Of a stretch of DNA of 64,000 nt, positions 24,712 to 36,550 are shown piece after piece. Position 1 is the first letter of the stretch. Every line of letters begins with the position of its first letter. The notes under the pieces are model-generated. The model was not told where the DNA came from, made no database searches, and saw nothing but the letters and a program-made list of their open reading frames with translations. The DNA is taken from the NCBI GenBank assembly GCA_050084985.1, contig JBITNC010000001.1, forward strand, positions 38,750,001 through 38,814,000, read 5' to 3'. This DNA is from Nageia nagi. Its lineage: Eukaryota > Pinophyta. The position numbers and the translations under genes are program-made.

Positions 24712-25920
24712 TGTTAGGGAGAATTTTGCCACTATTACTACAAAGAATATTCCTTTTGTTTATCATCTAGCAAAGTGGTTTACTTGGTAAAGGTTCTTCA
24801 TCGCATTTCTTGCATCTATCCAAAAAGAATTTGAAGGATTCCATTTATCTCATGGGATGCCATTGATATCCAATTTGATCCCAAGAGTCTCTAAAATATC
24901 CCAAATGCTCCTAAATTATCTTTTGGAACCCTAATTCTAAATTAGGATTATTTTCTAATCAATCTACTTCTTTAGAAGTTTTGTTAAAATAATTTACTTC
25001 ATCAATTTGTATTACCTATTAATCATTTTCATAAAAGAAATAGTAATTCTTACTCTTAGTAATTTATATAATCAATACTAATTGTAGTATTTGATAACCA
25101 TAATTAAAAGAAATCTCATTAGATTACAATACTAATATTTTCTAAAAATTATACAACTAAAAAGTAATCTACAATATTCATTAATTAATACCTAATATAA
25201 TCCATCTATGAAATGTATGAATGAAATTTACTTTCATAAACTTTGAAGCTTCCATAATTTATTACAAATAGACATCATGCACTATACAAAGATATTTCAA
25301 ATATAATACAACTCATTTAATTATTAATGAGATATTTTTAACAAATCATATTATTTCATATCTAATTTTTTGTAATTCAAATTTGTTCATGTCATATGGT
25401 TTTGACCACTGTATCAACCATTGAACATCTCCATCAATCTTCATGCAATGAGCATTGAATATTCCCTTGGAGCTTGGTGGTGGATTGACTACTAGGAGGG
25501 AGGAGGATCAAGACAACCTTTTTTAAACTTGACCATTATGCAAATGAATTTAACTATATACCTTAGGAAAAATTATCTTCTTTCCTTGGTCAAAGTACAT
25601 TAATCTATTATTTATTAATCCATCTTCAATAATTACATCATTCACAATAAGGTCTTGGATATCTTAATAATTAATTAATTAAATTTGTACTATTTGAATT
25701 ATTTTACTAAACATTATATCAATATCATAATCTCAAAACCATAGTTTATTTAATACAAAATTCTAAAGTGTTCTTAAATTATTTAAAAATATTAAACATA
25801 CTTATCACCTTATTAGATACTAATTAATTTAATTGATAAACTTAGATAATAATAAGAAAAAATATTTTTATTACTTCATCTTTCCCCACTTTCACATGAA
25901 TTTAATAATATTTCTTTACT

Positions 25921-26545
25921 AAACATCATATTAGGACTTTAATAAAATTCATGTTAAAATAAATTTATTAATCTCAAGCTAAAGGCATAAGGAGAATATT
26001 TGACTAGTCTTATTAAAATATCATAAGATATGTAATACAATTTGTACATGAAATTTTCTACCCCTACATCTAAATTAAAACAAAAGAACATCCCGCTCCT
26101 TTCCTTTTTAAAGAAAAAAACATGGTACCAACATTTGAATAAAATAACCACTATGTCTCTTCAAAGGGTACAACACTTCAATCAACAATTAATGAAATTT
26201 TATCATTATAATAAACATCATATTAGGAATTTAATAAAATTTATGTCAAAATAAATTTATTAAATTTAGCTAAAGGCATAAGGGGTAATATTTGACTAGT
26301 CTTTTTAAAATATCATAATACAATTTGTACATGAAATTTTCCACTCCTATATCTAAACAAAAAGAGAATAACAAAAGAAAATCCCACTTCTTTACCTTTT
26401 AAAGAAAAAGATAGGGTAACAATTTTTAAATAAAAGAACCACTATGTCTCTACAAATGGTTCAACACTTCTAACAACCATTAAATCTATGAAGCTTTACC
26501 AAACATTACAATAAATATCATATTAAATATCTTAAAATAGAACTA
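25921..26545. repeat. Tandem repeat of 292-300 bp within the Tekay-1 LTR
   Basis: Copies start at 25921, 26213 and 26513 (AAACATCATATTAGGA and variants). The first two are full length and share long blocks (GCTAAAGGCATAAGG, TATTTGACTAGTCTT, ACCACTATGTCTCT). The third is only a start. Traces of a further copy are seen around 25700. Confidence 0.85.
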
Positions 26546-26715
26546 CCTTAATTAGGCAAAAAAAATATAAAAGAATGCACCTAGACTTGAAGAGGAAAGA
26601 GAGGCTTCTTTTCTTCATGTAACTCTGCACAAGTTTGAAATAACCAAAAAATAAAATGAAAATAGCAAGAGATATATAGGTAGTTGTTGCTGGTATTTTT
26701 TCAATGCTCTACTCC

Positions 26716-26725
26716 TTTATTTATA
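26716..26725 (-). promoter_or_regulatory. TATA-type box in the Tekay-1 LTR
   Basis: The minus strand reads TATAAATAAA followed by GGAGTAGAGC, about 830 bases into the LTR. This is a plausible LTR promoter. No experimental support can be seen from sequence. Confidence 0.55.
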
Positions 26726-27555
26726 CCTAAGGGGGCTCAAATGTGTCTAAATGGATGTCTCTTCACACCCTTAATAATTTTGGGTTAGGTTTGCTTAAAG
26801 TTGGAACTGATGGTAGTGGCATTTAATACTATGGAATCGTTTTCATTAGTTGAAAATTTAGTGCCAAATCTTATCCACACCTAACACAAAAATACAAAAC
26901 TAAGTAGGATCATTTCTCTATTATTTTTCTAGCTATTAAATATCATGTCATATCATAAGGAGACCTTAGTATCTATCTAATAGTGTTTTTACTATTAGCC
27001 TAATGTGGCAATAATATGGATACTTATATTCAACTTTTACCCCATGAAATTTATTTTTCTAACCTTATAATAATTTTCAAATTTAACTCAAGGTATATTC
27101 CCTTTTTCCTCCATTTCAAAATTTGAATTTCAAAAATACCAAACAAGGGAAAACACATCTTTACCTATGATGGTCACCTAATCCTGTAGAGTAAAGTTAA
27201 TCCACACATTTTTGAAAACATATTTTCATTAAGAAATCAACAATCACAATAATTATTCTACATGCATATACATGATTTATTATGGTCATAGGGTGTGTCA
27301 GCGAATCGATGCCAATCATTTCCTCCTCTTATACTTTTGTTCCCATCACCAATTCACCTTTGATTCATAGGGTCTTTGGGTTACCTCTCCACTAAATGAC
27401 TTGTTTTAAAATATCTCAAAGCCAACATAAAATTATCACCAATGATACATATTCCCATACCAAACTTGTCATTACCATAGTATTATGCAAACATAATTCA
27501 TTCAAATCCTTGATGGCACTTGAGGTCAAATAGTGTCTTGAGGTGGGTTGTGACA

Positions 27556-27574
27556 TACACCCCCCCTTAAAAGG
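27556..27574 (-). other. Polypurine tract of Tekay-1
   Basis: The minus strand reads CCTTTTAAGGGGGGGTGTA directly before the LTR start TGTCACAACCC. Confidence 0.85.
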
Positions 27575-27639
27575 AACACAATCCCCTATGTTTCTTATAT
27601 ATAAACACAAACTTATAAATGTTTTATAAACTTATTTAA

Positions 27640-28700
27640 ATAAATAAATATAAAAATTGTCTTTTCATAGTAGCTATATCTTCCCATGTAGAAGATGAAT
27701 CAGAGTATTTATCCCATTAAACTAGATATTCATTAATTTCTCTACTTTTTTAGCTTTCTAGTTCTAAAAGTTAAGATCTTGATAGGGATTACTTCAATGG
27801 CATGAGGGTCTAGCATCTAAAATTTAAAAAATATGAAAATATAAAAGGGTCAACAACATATTTACATAACAAGGAGACATGAAAGACATCATGTATTTTG
27901 GACAAACTAGTGGCAAGCAAGTTTATAGGCTACTGACTCTTCTTTTCTATAATTTCAAAAGGATGAACAAATCAAAGATCCAATTTAGTTAATTTATGGC
28001 ACTTTTCATGTTTCAAACTCATAAAAAGACCTTATAACCCATGGCAAATTCTCAAGGAGTTCCTTTAAGATTGGCATAACTCTTTTATCAATTTTTAGCT
28101 TTTTTCAACTTTTGTTGAATGGACTTGAGCTGCTCCTCCATTTGCTTTAAGATTTCTAGTTGGTTATTCATCCAATCCTCCTAATTATCCCATGTTCAAG
28201 AGTTTTGCATCTCCTTCCATATGATGCTTTTAAAGGAGCCATTCCTAAAGATGAATGGTAGCCATTATTGTATGCGAACTCAACCAAATAAAGACAATCT
28301 TCCCATTTGGTATTTTATTCTTTGCAATACATTCTAAGCATATCCTCAAGGAATCTATTCACACATTCTATCTATACATTTATTTCTATATGATAATCTA
28401 ATCTCATATTTAAATTTGTACCCAATGCCTTATGTAATGATTTCTAAAATACTGAAGTGAATTTAGAATCCCTATCTAAGATTATCACTTTAGGAAATCC
28501 ATGTAATCTAAAAATTTCATGTGCAAACTAATTAGCTGCTATAGGGGCATCATCTGTGGTGTTACTAGGTATAAAATGAGCAAACTTGGTTAACTTATCA
28601 ACCACAACCAATATGGAGTCATGATGAAATCTAGTTTTTGGCAAATTGACTATGAAATCTATTGAAATCACTTGCCATTTCCGTGTTGAAATATCATGGG
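27640..28700 (-). pseudogene. Integrase with chromodomain of Tekay-1 (decayed)
   Basis: The integrase core keeps all three acidic residues on the minus strand: ISIDFIVNLPK near 28660, DRDSKFTS near 28470, and IECVNRFLEDMLR near 28350. Close to the end (27661-27760) is a chromodomain-like stretch with YSDSSSTWEDI, in which the terminal W-E-D is typical. Chromodomains in this clade are thought to steer insertion to heterochromatin. Several stops are present, so this is not functional as it stands. Confidence 0.8.
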
Positions 28701-29193
28701 GGTACAAATATCCACCTAAATGCTAATTTTTTGCTTTCACTTTCTAACATTCCAAGCATATTGCCACAAATTTTGCTATATCCTTCTTCATTCCATGCCA
28801 GTATAAATTCTTTTTTAGGTCTTCTCATATTTTTGTACCTCCTAGATGTGCTACATATGGGGGATGATGGCCTTGTAGGATTAAATTTCTTAAATCTGCT
28901 TTTTTTAGGATGATTAATATATATCTTAAATAAAACATCCCATCTATTTAAATTAATTCTTATGATGAAGGATTAACTTTTTCTATTATTTCCTTAATAG
29001 ATATATAGTATGAATCCTCTTTTTGTAAGATTATCACTTGATCAAACAAGTAAACTGATATCTTATCGTGGCATTTACATGTCTTCTTCAACTTAATGCA
29101 TCTACCATCTTATTTTCTTTACCCTTGATATACTTAATACCAAAATCATATTTGGTAAGGAATTCCATCCATCACCTTTGTCTAGCACTTAAG

Positions 29194-30260
29194 TCAAGTT
29201 GAAGTGAACAAGTTTTTCAAACTTTGATGACCCATTTCCAATCTGAAAGGTTTTCCTAACAAGTAATGTCTCCACATATTTAGTGCATGCACTACAGCTG
29301 CTAGCTTAAGATAATGTGTAGCATAATTCAACTCATGAAGTTTTAACTTTCTAGACTCATATGCTATGGGATTTCTATTTTGTGATAGTACTCTATCCAA
29401 ACCTTCTAATGATGCATCTATACACACTAAAAAGTCATTGTGTGGGTTAGGTATAGTGAGAATTGGTGTAGAGGTAAGCCTTTCCTTTAGAGTTGTGAAA
29501 GCTTTTTTACACTTCTCCATCCACTTAAACACTTTATTTTTCTTCTGTAGATTGGTGATAGGATTTACTATCTTTGAAAAATCCATAACAAATCTTCTAT
29601 AATATCTAGCTAATCCTATGAAACTTCTTACCTTAATCACATTTGTTGGTGCAGACCAACTCATTATTGCTTCTACCTCTTTAGGGTCAACTAAGATTCC
29701 TTTGGTAGATATAATGTGACCTAAATGTTGAATATGAGAAACATAAAAATCACACTTAAACAATTTACCATACAACTTATCTCATCTCAAAACTTCTAAG
29801 GCTATTCTCAAATGATGGTTATGCTCCTCTTCATTCCTTAAGTATATGAGGATATCATCTAAAAAGACTAGCACAAATTTGTCTAAGTATTCTTGATAAA
29901 CATTGTTCATTAGATTTATGAATGTGTAGGAGCATTCATTAATCTGAATGGTAAGACCATAAACTTATAGTGTCCATACCAAGTTTTGAAGGCTATTTTA
30001 TAAGTATCTGATTTTTTATTCTCAATTGGTGATAACTTGATCTCAAATCTATCTTAGAAAAGATAGCAACATCTTTGAGCTAGTCAAACAAGTCATTGAT
30101 TCTATGTAGAGGATACCTATTCTTGATGGTTACCTTGTTCAACATCCTGTAGTCAATACATAATCTCAGTGTTCCATCCTTCTTTTTGAAAAATAATACA
30201 AGAGCACCCCAAGGTGATACACTAGCTTTATCAATCCTTTCTCTAAAAGATCTTGTAACT
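29194..30260 (-). pseudogene. RT and RNase H of Tekay-1, with a 193-codon open piece
   Basis: The longest intact piece in the window is 29194-29775 (193 codons). It covers the RT thumb (GHIISTKGILVDPKEVEAI, LARYYRRFVMDFSKI) and most of RNase H (CIDASLEGLDRVLSQN, a C-x-D-A-S-type active site, and AAVVHALNMWRHYLLGK). Upstream, 29776-30260 contains broken RT palm sequence, including YGHYKFMVLPF near 29960. The plus-strand frame 29366-29602 is a shadow. Confidence 0.88.
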
Positions 30261-30381
30261 GTACTTTTAACTCCTGCATCTCAATGGTATTCATTCTATA
30301 GGGAGTTCTAGAGATAGGTTCAACTCCTGGTACTAGATTTATCTAGAAGTCAAATTCTCATTTTGGTGGTAGACTTGGTAA

Positions 30382-30900
30382 TTATTTAGGAAATACATCA
30401 TTATACTTTCTCAACATAGGATATTTGTTTAACATTTCTACCTCTTTATCCTCTTCTTCTACTTCTTTAATCTTAATTGCAAATATCATTTCCCTTTTTC
30501 TAATACTTCTTCTCATTTGCAGGGCTGTGACCAAGTAAAGTTCAAATAGTCCTTGATCACTAAACACCCTATGTTAATCAAGGCCTTATGTGCCATTAAC
30601 CAATTCATTCTTAGGATAATATCATAGGAAGCTAAAGGAACCACATATAAATCTCACTCAATAAATCCCTTGGGTAACTCGATCTCGACATTCCTAAAAC
30701 ATTATTTGGTATAACACTTTTGACTAGACCCAAACTCTACATTCATTTGTCAAAATTTTGGTGCCTTAATCATGTGTTTAACTAAAGAATTTGAAATGAA
30801 ACTATCTGTTGCACTACACTCTATCAAAAATTTAAAATATTTGCTAGAAATTTTACCCAATATTTGGAGAGATGTAGCTATTCTCAAGCTTGCCCCAATC
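30382..30900 (-). pseudogene. Protease and linker of Tekay-1 (decayed)
   Basis: The minus strand reads FKFLIECSATDSFISNSLV near 30820, where Tekay proteases normally have D-S-G-A; here it is E-C-S-A. It continues to YDIILRMNWL near 30610, the usual C-terminal block. The frame 30382-30567 is the linker before RT and ends YNDVFPK, a common pre-RT motif. Confidence 0.75.
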
Positions 30901-30939
30901 TAGTTGCTACAAAAATTCGATGATCCTTTGGTGGGTCTA

Positions 30940-32165
30940 TCTTTAGAGTGCATTTATTTGCATAGTGTGCTCCACCATAGTTCTAACTCAATCTCATGGA
31001 GCTTTTTTTTTGCTCTAAATTATTATCCATAGGTACAATTAATTATTTCTTTTCTCATGAAAATTGGGGTGCAGGTCCCTAATTCCATGATTCCTATTCA
31101 CATGGTTTTGATTCTATCTTCTGAAATGCTGATTCTTGTCATGGAAACCCTTCTTTTTAAAACCCTTATTCCCAAGTTATTTCTTCTCAAACCTTTAAAA
31201 ATTTCCATTCTTATGATTTTGATTGATCTTTCTATTACTATTATGTAGAGCCTATTACTCAGCACCTCTATTCCTTTAAAAAGGTTCCTTATCTTTTTCA
31301 TTTGGTACATAATTCATGAGGGTTTTTGTTATGCACAAGTCTACCTTTTACTCTTTTAGCTAGATCATAAGCTTGTTGCAATGTCCTAGGGTTCAATACA
31401 GTGACAATAGTCTTGATCTTGGAATCCAACCCCACAAGGAATCAATGAACCTTCAAGTGATTTTTATCATTTTGAACATACTTAAGAAGTTTGACAAACT
31501 TTTTATGATAGGTTTGCACACTCATGGAACCTTGCTGAAATGTATAATATTCCTCATATTTCATATCAAAATAGACCTAAGTGATAAATCTCTTCCAGAA
31601 TGCTTCCATGAATTTTGACCACTTCAAATACTAGATTCTATGCTCAACTTTGTAAGCATATCCACCATTCGAGAGCAATATCTTAAAAGTTCTAGGTAGC
31701 CCACATGGTTTTGGTTTCTAGCAATAGATTTTTTAATTAAAAGTAAGTTTTAGCCTCCTCTAACCATACTTCAACATGCTCACCTTCATGCTTTCTATTA
31801 AACTTGGGTATTTGAGCTTTCTTTAGATTAGATGCAAGTTCTTAGTTAATCCTTGCCTGAATGTGGTTGTTCAATACACCCAATCTTACTTGAACTAGAA
31901 GGACTAGATTAGATTCTTATCTTGGAGGATCAACTCTTTGACTTAGCAGGTTGTTTATCAATTCTTGTTATTCTACTACTTGCTCTTGGAGTCTTATGAT
32001 GGCTTCTTCTCCTCTATTGGTTTGATTGGAATGGCTAGAAGAACCTTCAATATTATTTTTAGGAACTTACTGATTGGCATTCCTCATTATTCTTCTTGTA
32101 CCATTTTTCCTCCTAACATTTGCATTTCAGCCCCTAACATTTCTTTGGTTTGCAATGGCATTGGC
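30940..32165 (-). pseudogene. gag of Tekay-1 (decayed)
   Basis: The N-terminus is rich in R and N (RNVRG, NGTRR near 32090-32150) and is followed by EEAIIRLQEQVVE near 31990. A central block KFNRKHEGEHVEVWLEEAKT is near 31760. The knuckle near 30950-31000 reads NYGGAHYANKC, with the first two cysteines lost. The likely start is near 32155, only a few bases from the TatA junction. Plus-strand frames in 31057-32180 are shadows. Confidence 0.7.
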
Positions 32166-32200
32166 ATTATGTTATTGTAGAATTAATAAGGTACTAGCAA
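32166..32200 (-). pseudogene. Short TatA gag remnant between Tekay-1 and Chromo-3
   Basis: These bases continue the TatA gag from 37653. Read on the minus strand with the duplicated AGCAA counted once, they match 58870-58910 of TatA2 (ATTGCTAGTAC, then a TTATTAATTC-like stretch). This shows that Chromo-3 sits in TatA gag and not in Tekay-1. Confidence 0.7.
32196..32200. repeat. Target-site duplication of Chromo-3, left copy (AGCAA)
   Basis: Directly outside the 3' LTR; repeated at 37648-37652. Confidence 0.9.
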
Positions 32201-33268
32201 TGTAATATCCCCAAAACTCACAAAATGTGATTTTTGTTAAAGTTTAATATTCCAAAGTTGAAATATCATTACTTAGGAGTTTATATACATTTTTATATTT
32301 TTCCATCTAGCTCAATTCAAATGGATCTACAAATTGAACAAGAAATAGAGCCAGAAATGAATTTTATTCTTCAAGAACTGGGATGTCCCAAATGGACAAG
32401 TACAATACTCAAGGAAAAATACCCAAATGCTCAACAAGGGGGATGTTTGCCCTCACAAAGTAGATTTGGATGATTTGGCCTTACAAGTTCTTCAATCTCT
32501 TCTCCCCAATGCTGGATGAGCCTCCTCACACTGATTCAGCTGGTCTAGATCTAGGATGTGCCTCCTCACACTAATTTGGTAGGTTCGATCTAGATCTACC
32601 CCACTGGCTAGACTTGGATCAGGGATGGAATAGTTCCACCACACTGGCTCAAACTATTCCAGTAACTTCACCTCACTAGCTTGAGCTACTCTAGCAACTC
32701 CACATCACTGGCTCAAGCTACTATCCTAGCTTAGGTAAGAACTCCCACACTAGCTCGAGCTCTCCCACTAAGCTAGCTAGAAAGCTGCAACTCCACTAGT
32801 TGCTAACCCTTGGAAAGAGATAAACTTGATGATCTTCTAGCCTCCCCTAAATGATGATCCCATCTCCTTTTATAACAAGATCTCTCATACCTTGGAATCA
32901 CCCAAAGTGCAACATCCCTCTTCTGGTGTCTTGGGATGACAAATTAAATCATATAGGGACCCAAGAAACCCAACGTCCCACAATGGTTGCCTAAAGATGC
33001 CAAATTACAAGATCAATGGCTCATAAATGCAATGTTCCATTATGAGAGACTAATATTGCATTAATTACAAATAATTGAGCCAGATTAATTAAATAAAATC
33101 TAAGGGTGAGTGCCTCAAGGGTCTCTTTAGCCTTGGTTACAGAAATAAATGCAAAATATTAATAAAATACTCCTAAATTAATTTATTTTTGGTTTCTCCT
33201 CCTCTGCCATGAACGTCACATTCCAAGAGGAGAGAAAGTGGATGTTTTACAAATTTGGGGACATTACA
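32201..33268 (-). repeat. 3' LTR of Chromo-3 (1068 bp)
   Basis: It pairs with 36551-37647. Both ends are short inverted repeats (TGTAATRTCCCCAAA). It contains a minisatellite of about 30 bp around CTGGCTCGAGCTACTCTAGC (about 32560-32790). Plus-strand frames here (32234-32473) are not genes. Confidence 0.92.
32560..32790. repeat. Minisatellite in the Chromo-3 LTR (3' copy)
   Basis: Four to six imperfect units built on CACTGGCTCGAGCTACT and AGCAACTCCAC follow one another. The matching array in the other LTR is at about 36950-37190. CTAG and TCGAG steps make it unusually restriction-site rich for this window. Confidence 0.65.
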
Positions 33269-33285
33269 AGTCTCCCCTTCTTGAA
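33269..33285 (-). other. Polypurine tract of Chromo-3
   Basis: The minus strand reads AAGAAGGGGAGACT just before the LTR start TGTAATGTCC. Confidence 0.85.
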
Positions 33286-33659
33286 TTGGTTATCCCCAAG
33301 CAACTCCAAGCTGGATGTTCTAGAATTCCTTTTCCTTCCCATGTGGCATCTTCTAGTTGCAGACCCTTCCATTTGATCAAATATTCTATAATGCTATGAT
33401 TTCTTAGCTTTTTCTCTCTTATTTAAGCACTTTTTTAAGAATCAAAAGTAATTTTCCATCTTCGTCCAAGGGTGGGAGTTCCAAGGAAGGTGTGATGTGA
33501 TGCCCTAGTGCCCTTTTGAGGCAAAAGACATGGAAGGTGTTGTGAATTTTGCTATTAGGAGGAAGATTTAGTTTGTAGGCCAACTGTCCTACTTTCTTAA
33601 TGATCTTGTATGGATCATAAAACTTGGTTGAAGTTTTTCTGCACCACTCTTCTTCAAGG

Positions 33660-34420
33660 TTGTTTATCGGTATGGTTGTAACCTCAAATACACCATATCA
33701 TCCACTTTGAAGGAGCACTCCTATCTTTGCTGATCTGCATACTTCTTTTGTTATTGTTGAGCCACCTGTATGTTTTCTTTGAGGGTTTTAAAATATCTTT
33801 CTATTCCTACAAAATTCATTAGCTTTGGGGACCCTACAATCATTAAAGAATAAATCACAAAATGAGTAGCTTCATACCCATAAAGAGCATGAAAGGGAGT
33901 CATCTTGATGGATAAGTGGTAGGTGGTGTTGTAGCAATATTCTCCCAAGTGTAACCATTTCAGCCATGAGTTTTGCTATCCTGTCACATAATTTCTAAGG
34001 TAGCCTTCTAACCATTTGTTTACTACCTCTGTTTGCCCATCTGTTTGGGGATGGTAACTGGTGCTAAGGGTCAAATTCATCCTAGTTAATCTAAAAAGTT
34101 CTTCCAGAACATGTTCATAAATCTACTATCCCTATCATTAACTATATTTTTGGGTAGCCCAAGATTTTTGAATATTTCCCTAAAAAAAAGTTCAGCTACC
34201 TAAATTGTAGTAATAGTGGTGGAAATAGCAAAAAAATGAGCGTATTTGGTAAACCTATCCATTATTACCAGAATACAATCTTTACCTTGAACCTTGGGTA
34301 GACCAATGATAAAATCCATCAAGATACTTTCCCATTTTTATTCTGGAATGGGTAGAGGTTGTATAAGTTCAGCAAGTAATGATTTTTCTTCTTTATTTTG
34401 CTAACACATGGTGCATTCCC
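33660..34420 (-). pseudogene. Integrase of Chromo-3 (frame-broken, catalytic residues kept)
   Basis: Minus-strand frames show [19 protein letters not shown] near 34320, NDRDSRFMNMFWK near 34130, and a QTEVVNK segment near 34010, so all three acidic core residues are visible. The frame 33751-33948 reads YCYNTTYHLSIKMTPFHALY. Frame changes between these blocks make it a pseudogene. It is the best preserved integrase among the short-LTR elements here. Confidence 0.82.
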
Positions 34421-34779
34421 TCACATGCTACAATAATGTCCTCCTTGAGGCCCTTCCAAGCAAACCTTTCTCTCAAGAGTCTATAGGTCTTATAGAATCT
34501 CGAATGCCCTAGCCAATGGGACATCATGAGTAGCTAAAACAAGTTTTTTCTTGAATTTAGATTCAGGCACTAGAAAAATTCATCCCTTTACAAGATCAAT
34601 CCTTCTTGTAGTGTGTATCCCTCTTTCTATAGATGTCCATCAATTATCTATGAAGCAAATTCATTCTTGTTGTATTCTACCATAATGGAGGCCTTCTAAT
34701 TAGAAATAATAGTAGAAAGTGAATAGAAGGAGGGGTGCCTTGATAATGCATCAGCTACCACATTCTTCTTCCCCTTGAC

Positions 34780-35960
34780 ATATTCTATATCAAAATTGTA
34801 TTCTTGTAGTTTGGTGACCCATTTTTGCTAGCCTTTCATTTAAATCTTGCTACCCCAAGAAATCTTCAAACTGTTGTGGTCATTTTTGACTACAAATTTC
34901 CCACATACTAAGTATTGCTTAAATTTGGCTTACGCATGCATGATGGCTAGTATTTCCTTGTCATAGATGCTAAAAGTTTATTCCTATTTAGTGAGCTTTC
35001 TACTTTCATAAATAATAGGTCTTCCTTTTTGTGATAAAATAGCCCCAATACCTATTCCAAAGGTGTCACATTCTACAATAAATGGTATAGAGAAATCAGG
35101 CATAGCCAACATGGGACAAGTGGTCATTACCTCTTTTAACTTTTCAAAGGCCCTTTGAGCCTCATTCTCCAAATGAAAGAATTTTCTTGGTCAAATCTAT
35201 AAGTGGAAAAGCCAGCTATGAGAATCCTTTGATGAACTACCTGTAATAATTACACAACCCCAAAAATCCCCTTAAGTGTGTTAAATTGCTAGGGGTGGGC
35301 CATTCTTGAATTGAGGCAATCTTTTGTTGGTTAACTTGTACTCCTTCCTTGTTGATTACATGCCCTAGATACATTAATTGAGTTAGACCAAACTCACACT
35401 TAGATTTTTTGGCAAAGAATTAGTGCCCCTTTAAGACACTTAGCACCACGTCCAAGTGTTAGAGATGCTCTTCCCATATTTTGTTGTATACCAAGATATC
35501 ATCAAAGAAGACTAACACAATTTTCTCAATTGTTCCCTAAAGATCTGATTCATGGTAGATTGAAAGTAGCTAGAGCATTATTAATCCAAATGGCATTACC
35601 AAAAATTCAAAATGTCCATAGTGACAACAGAAGGCTATTTTATGTACATCTTCATCTTTCATCTTTATTTGATGATATCCTGATCTAAGATCTATTTTGG
35701 AAAAATATTGAGCACCATGTAATTCATCAATTAATTCATCTAATCTAGGGATGGGATACCTATTTTTGATAGTCTTCTTATTGAGCAACTATAATATATG
35801 CACATCCTCATGGTTCCATCCTTCTTCTTGACCAACACTACTAGAGATGCAAAGGGGCTAGTGCTAGTATGAATATATCCCATGTCTAGAAGTTCCTTAA
35901 TGAGGATACTTGTATAACTTCCATTCTCTTGAAAGTGGCACTTGGTGATGCTTTCCTCTT
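34780..35960 (-). pseudogene. RT and RNase H of Chromo-3 (decayed)
   Basis: RT is seen in 35570-35788 ([52 protein letters not shown]). RNase H is seen in 34984-35172 (MPDFSIPFIVECDTFGIGIG, with the C-D-T-F motif in place of C-D-A-S). The catalytic DD region lies in a broken stretch near 35500. Confidence 0.85.
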
Positions 35961-36106
35961 ACTATCTCAAAGCATGATATCCTTTCCTTGATACTTGAAT
36001 CTAATCTCATGAGTACAATAGTTGGTCTGGAATTCTCCAAGTGATTTGATCCATGGGGTTCCTAATACCATAGTGACATCCTACAAGGGATAGACCAAAT
36101 ATTCTC

Positions 36107-36535
36107 CTATAAATGAATATTCCCTATTTGAAAACCAAAATTGCTTGCCCTCTGAGAATAGTTGGTGACTTCATCTTTGGAGTTAGAGACACAAAAATCC
36201 TTGTCATTGTTACATGCTATTTGTTGTTGCTGGATGAATTCTGAGCTGATGAAGTTGTGCATGGCCTTCCCATCAATCATGATTTTTACTAGAATATTTC
36301 CAAATTTTACTTTTAAATAAAATGTAGAGGGTTGTGATGTACCATGTATTAAAGCAGGGGTAGGAGGTGGATCTGAAGATTTTTCCTTAAATACCTCCAT
36401 GTAATGATGATGTCTCTGCCCTTTACAGGTGTGTTTGGTGATCCATTCACTTTGACAAAACCAACATAATTTGATCATCATCCTTCTTGAATTGGTGCAA
36501 TCTCCCCTTTTCATTTTTCTAGGCTGGCAAGAAAT
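36107..36535 (-). pseudogene. Zinc knuckle and protease of Chromo-3, open but with a damaged active site
   Basis: An open frame (36107-36571, running from inside the LTR) carries an intact knuckle, CWFCQSEWITKHTC, with the C-x2-C-x7-H-x-C spacing of this group, then a protease with MIDGKAMHNFISSEF. The usual D-S-G-S-T is changed to D-G-K-A-M, so the protease should be dead. No gag precedes the knuckle. The open reading through the primer site and LTR edge is a by-product of the gag deletion. Confidence 0.8.
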
Positions 36536-36549
36536 GGGCTCTGATACCA
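36536..36549 (-). other. Primer-binding site of Chromo-3
   Basis: The minus strand reads TGGTATCAGAGCCC, an undamaged initiator-methionine tRNA site, one base from the 5' LTR. Confidence 0.92.
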
Positions 36550-36550
36550 C

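Larger units (their letters stand above)
24712..27555 (-). repeat. 3' LTR of Tekay-1 (about 2.84 kb)
   Basis: The start (27555) is fixed by the polypurine tract and TGTCACAACCC. The end is inferred. The LTR is very AT-rich and carries a 292-300 bp tandem repeat and a TATA-type box. Short frames at 25954-26151, 26042-26254 and 27416-27610 are not genes. Confidence 0.6.
24712..32165 (-). mobile_element. Tekay-1: Tekay/Del-like chromovirus nested in TatA gag, 5' LTR missing
   Basis: Minus-strand Ty3/gypsy element with gag, protease, RT, RNase H, integrase and a C-terminal chromodomain, then a polypurine tract and a 3' LTR that begins TGTCACAACCC, the usual start for this clade. No 5' LTR or primer site is present. 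TatA gag resumes within a few bases of the gag start of this element near 32165. TatA gag also flanks the other side at 24711, so this is an insertion into TatA that later lost its 5' end. The 24712 edge is inferred from a TG at that place and from TatA homology just outside it. Confidence 0.75.

Noticed and set aside
26042-26254. 70-codon plus-strand ORF
   Set aside because: It lies wholly in the 292-300 bp LTR repeat and is not kept in the second copy.
29366-29602. 78-codon plus-strand ORF
   Set aside because: Exact antisense shadow of the Tekay-1 RT/RNase H frame.
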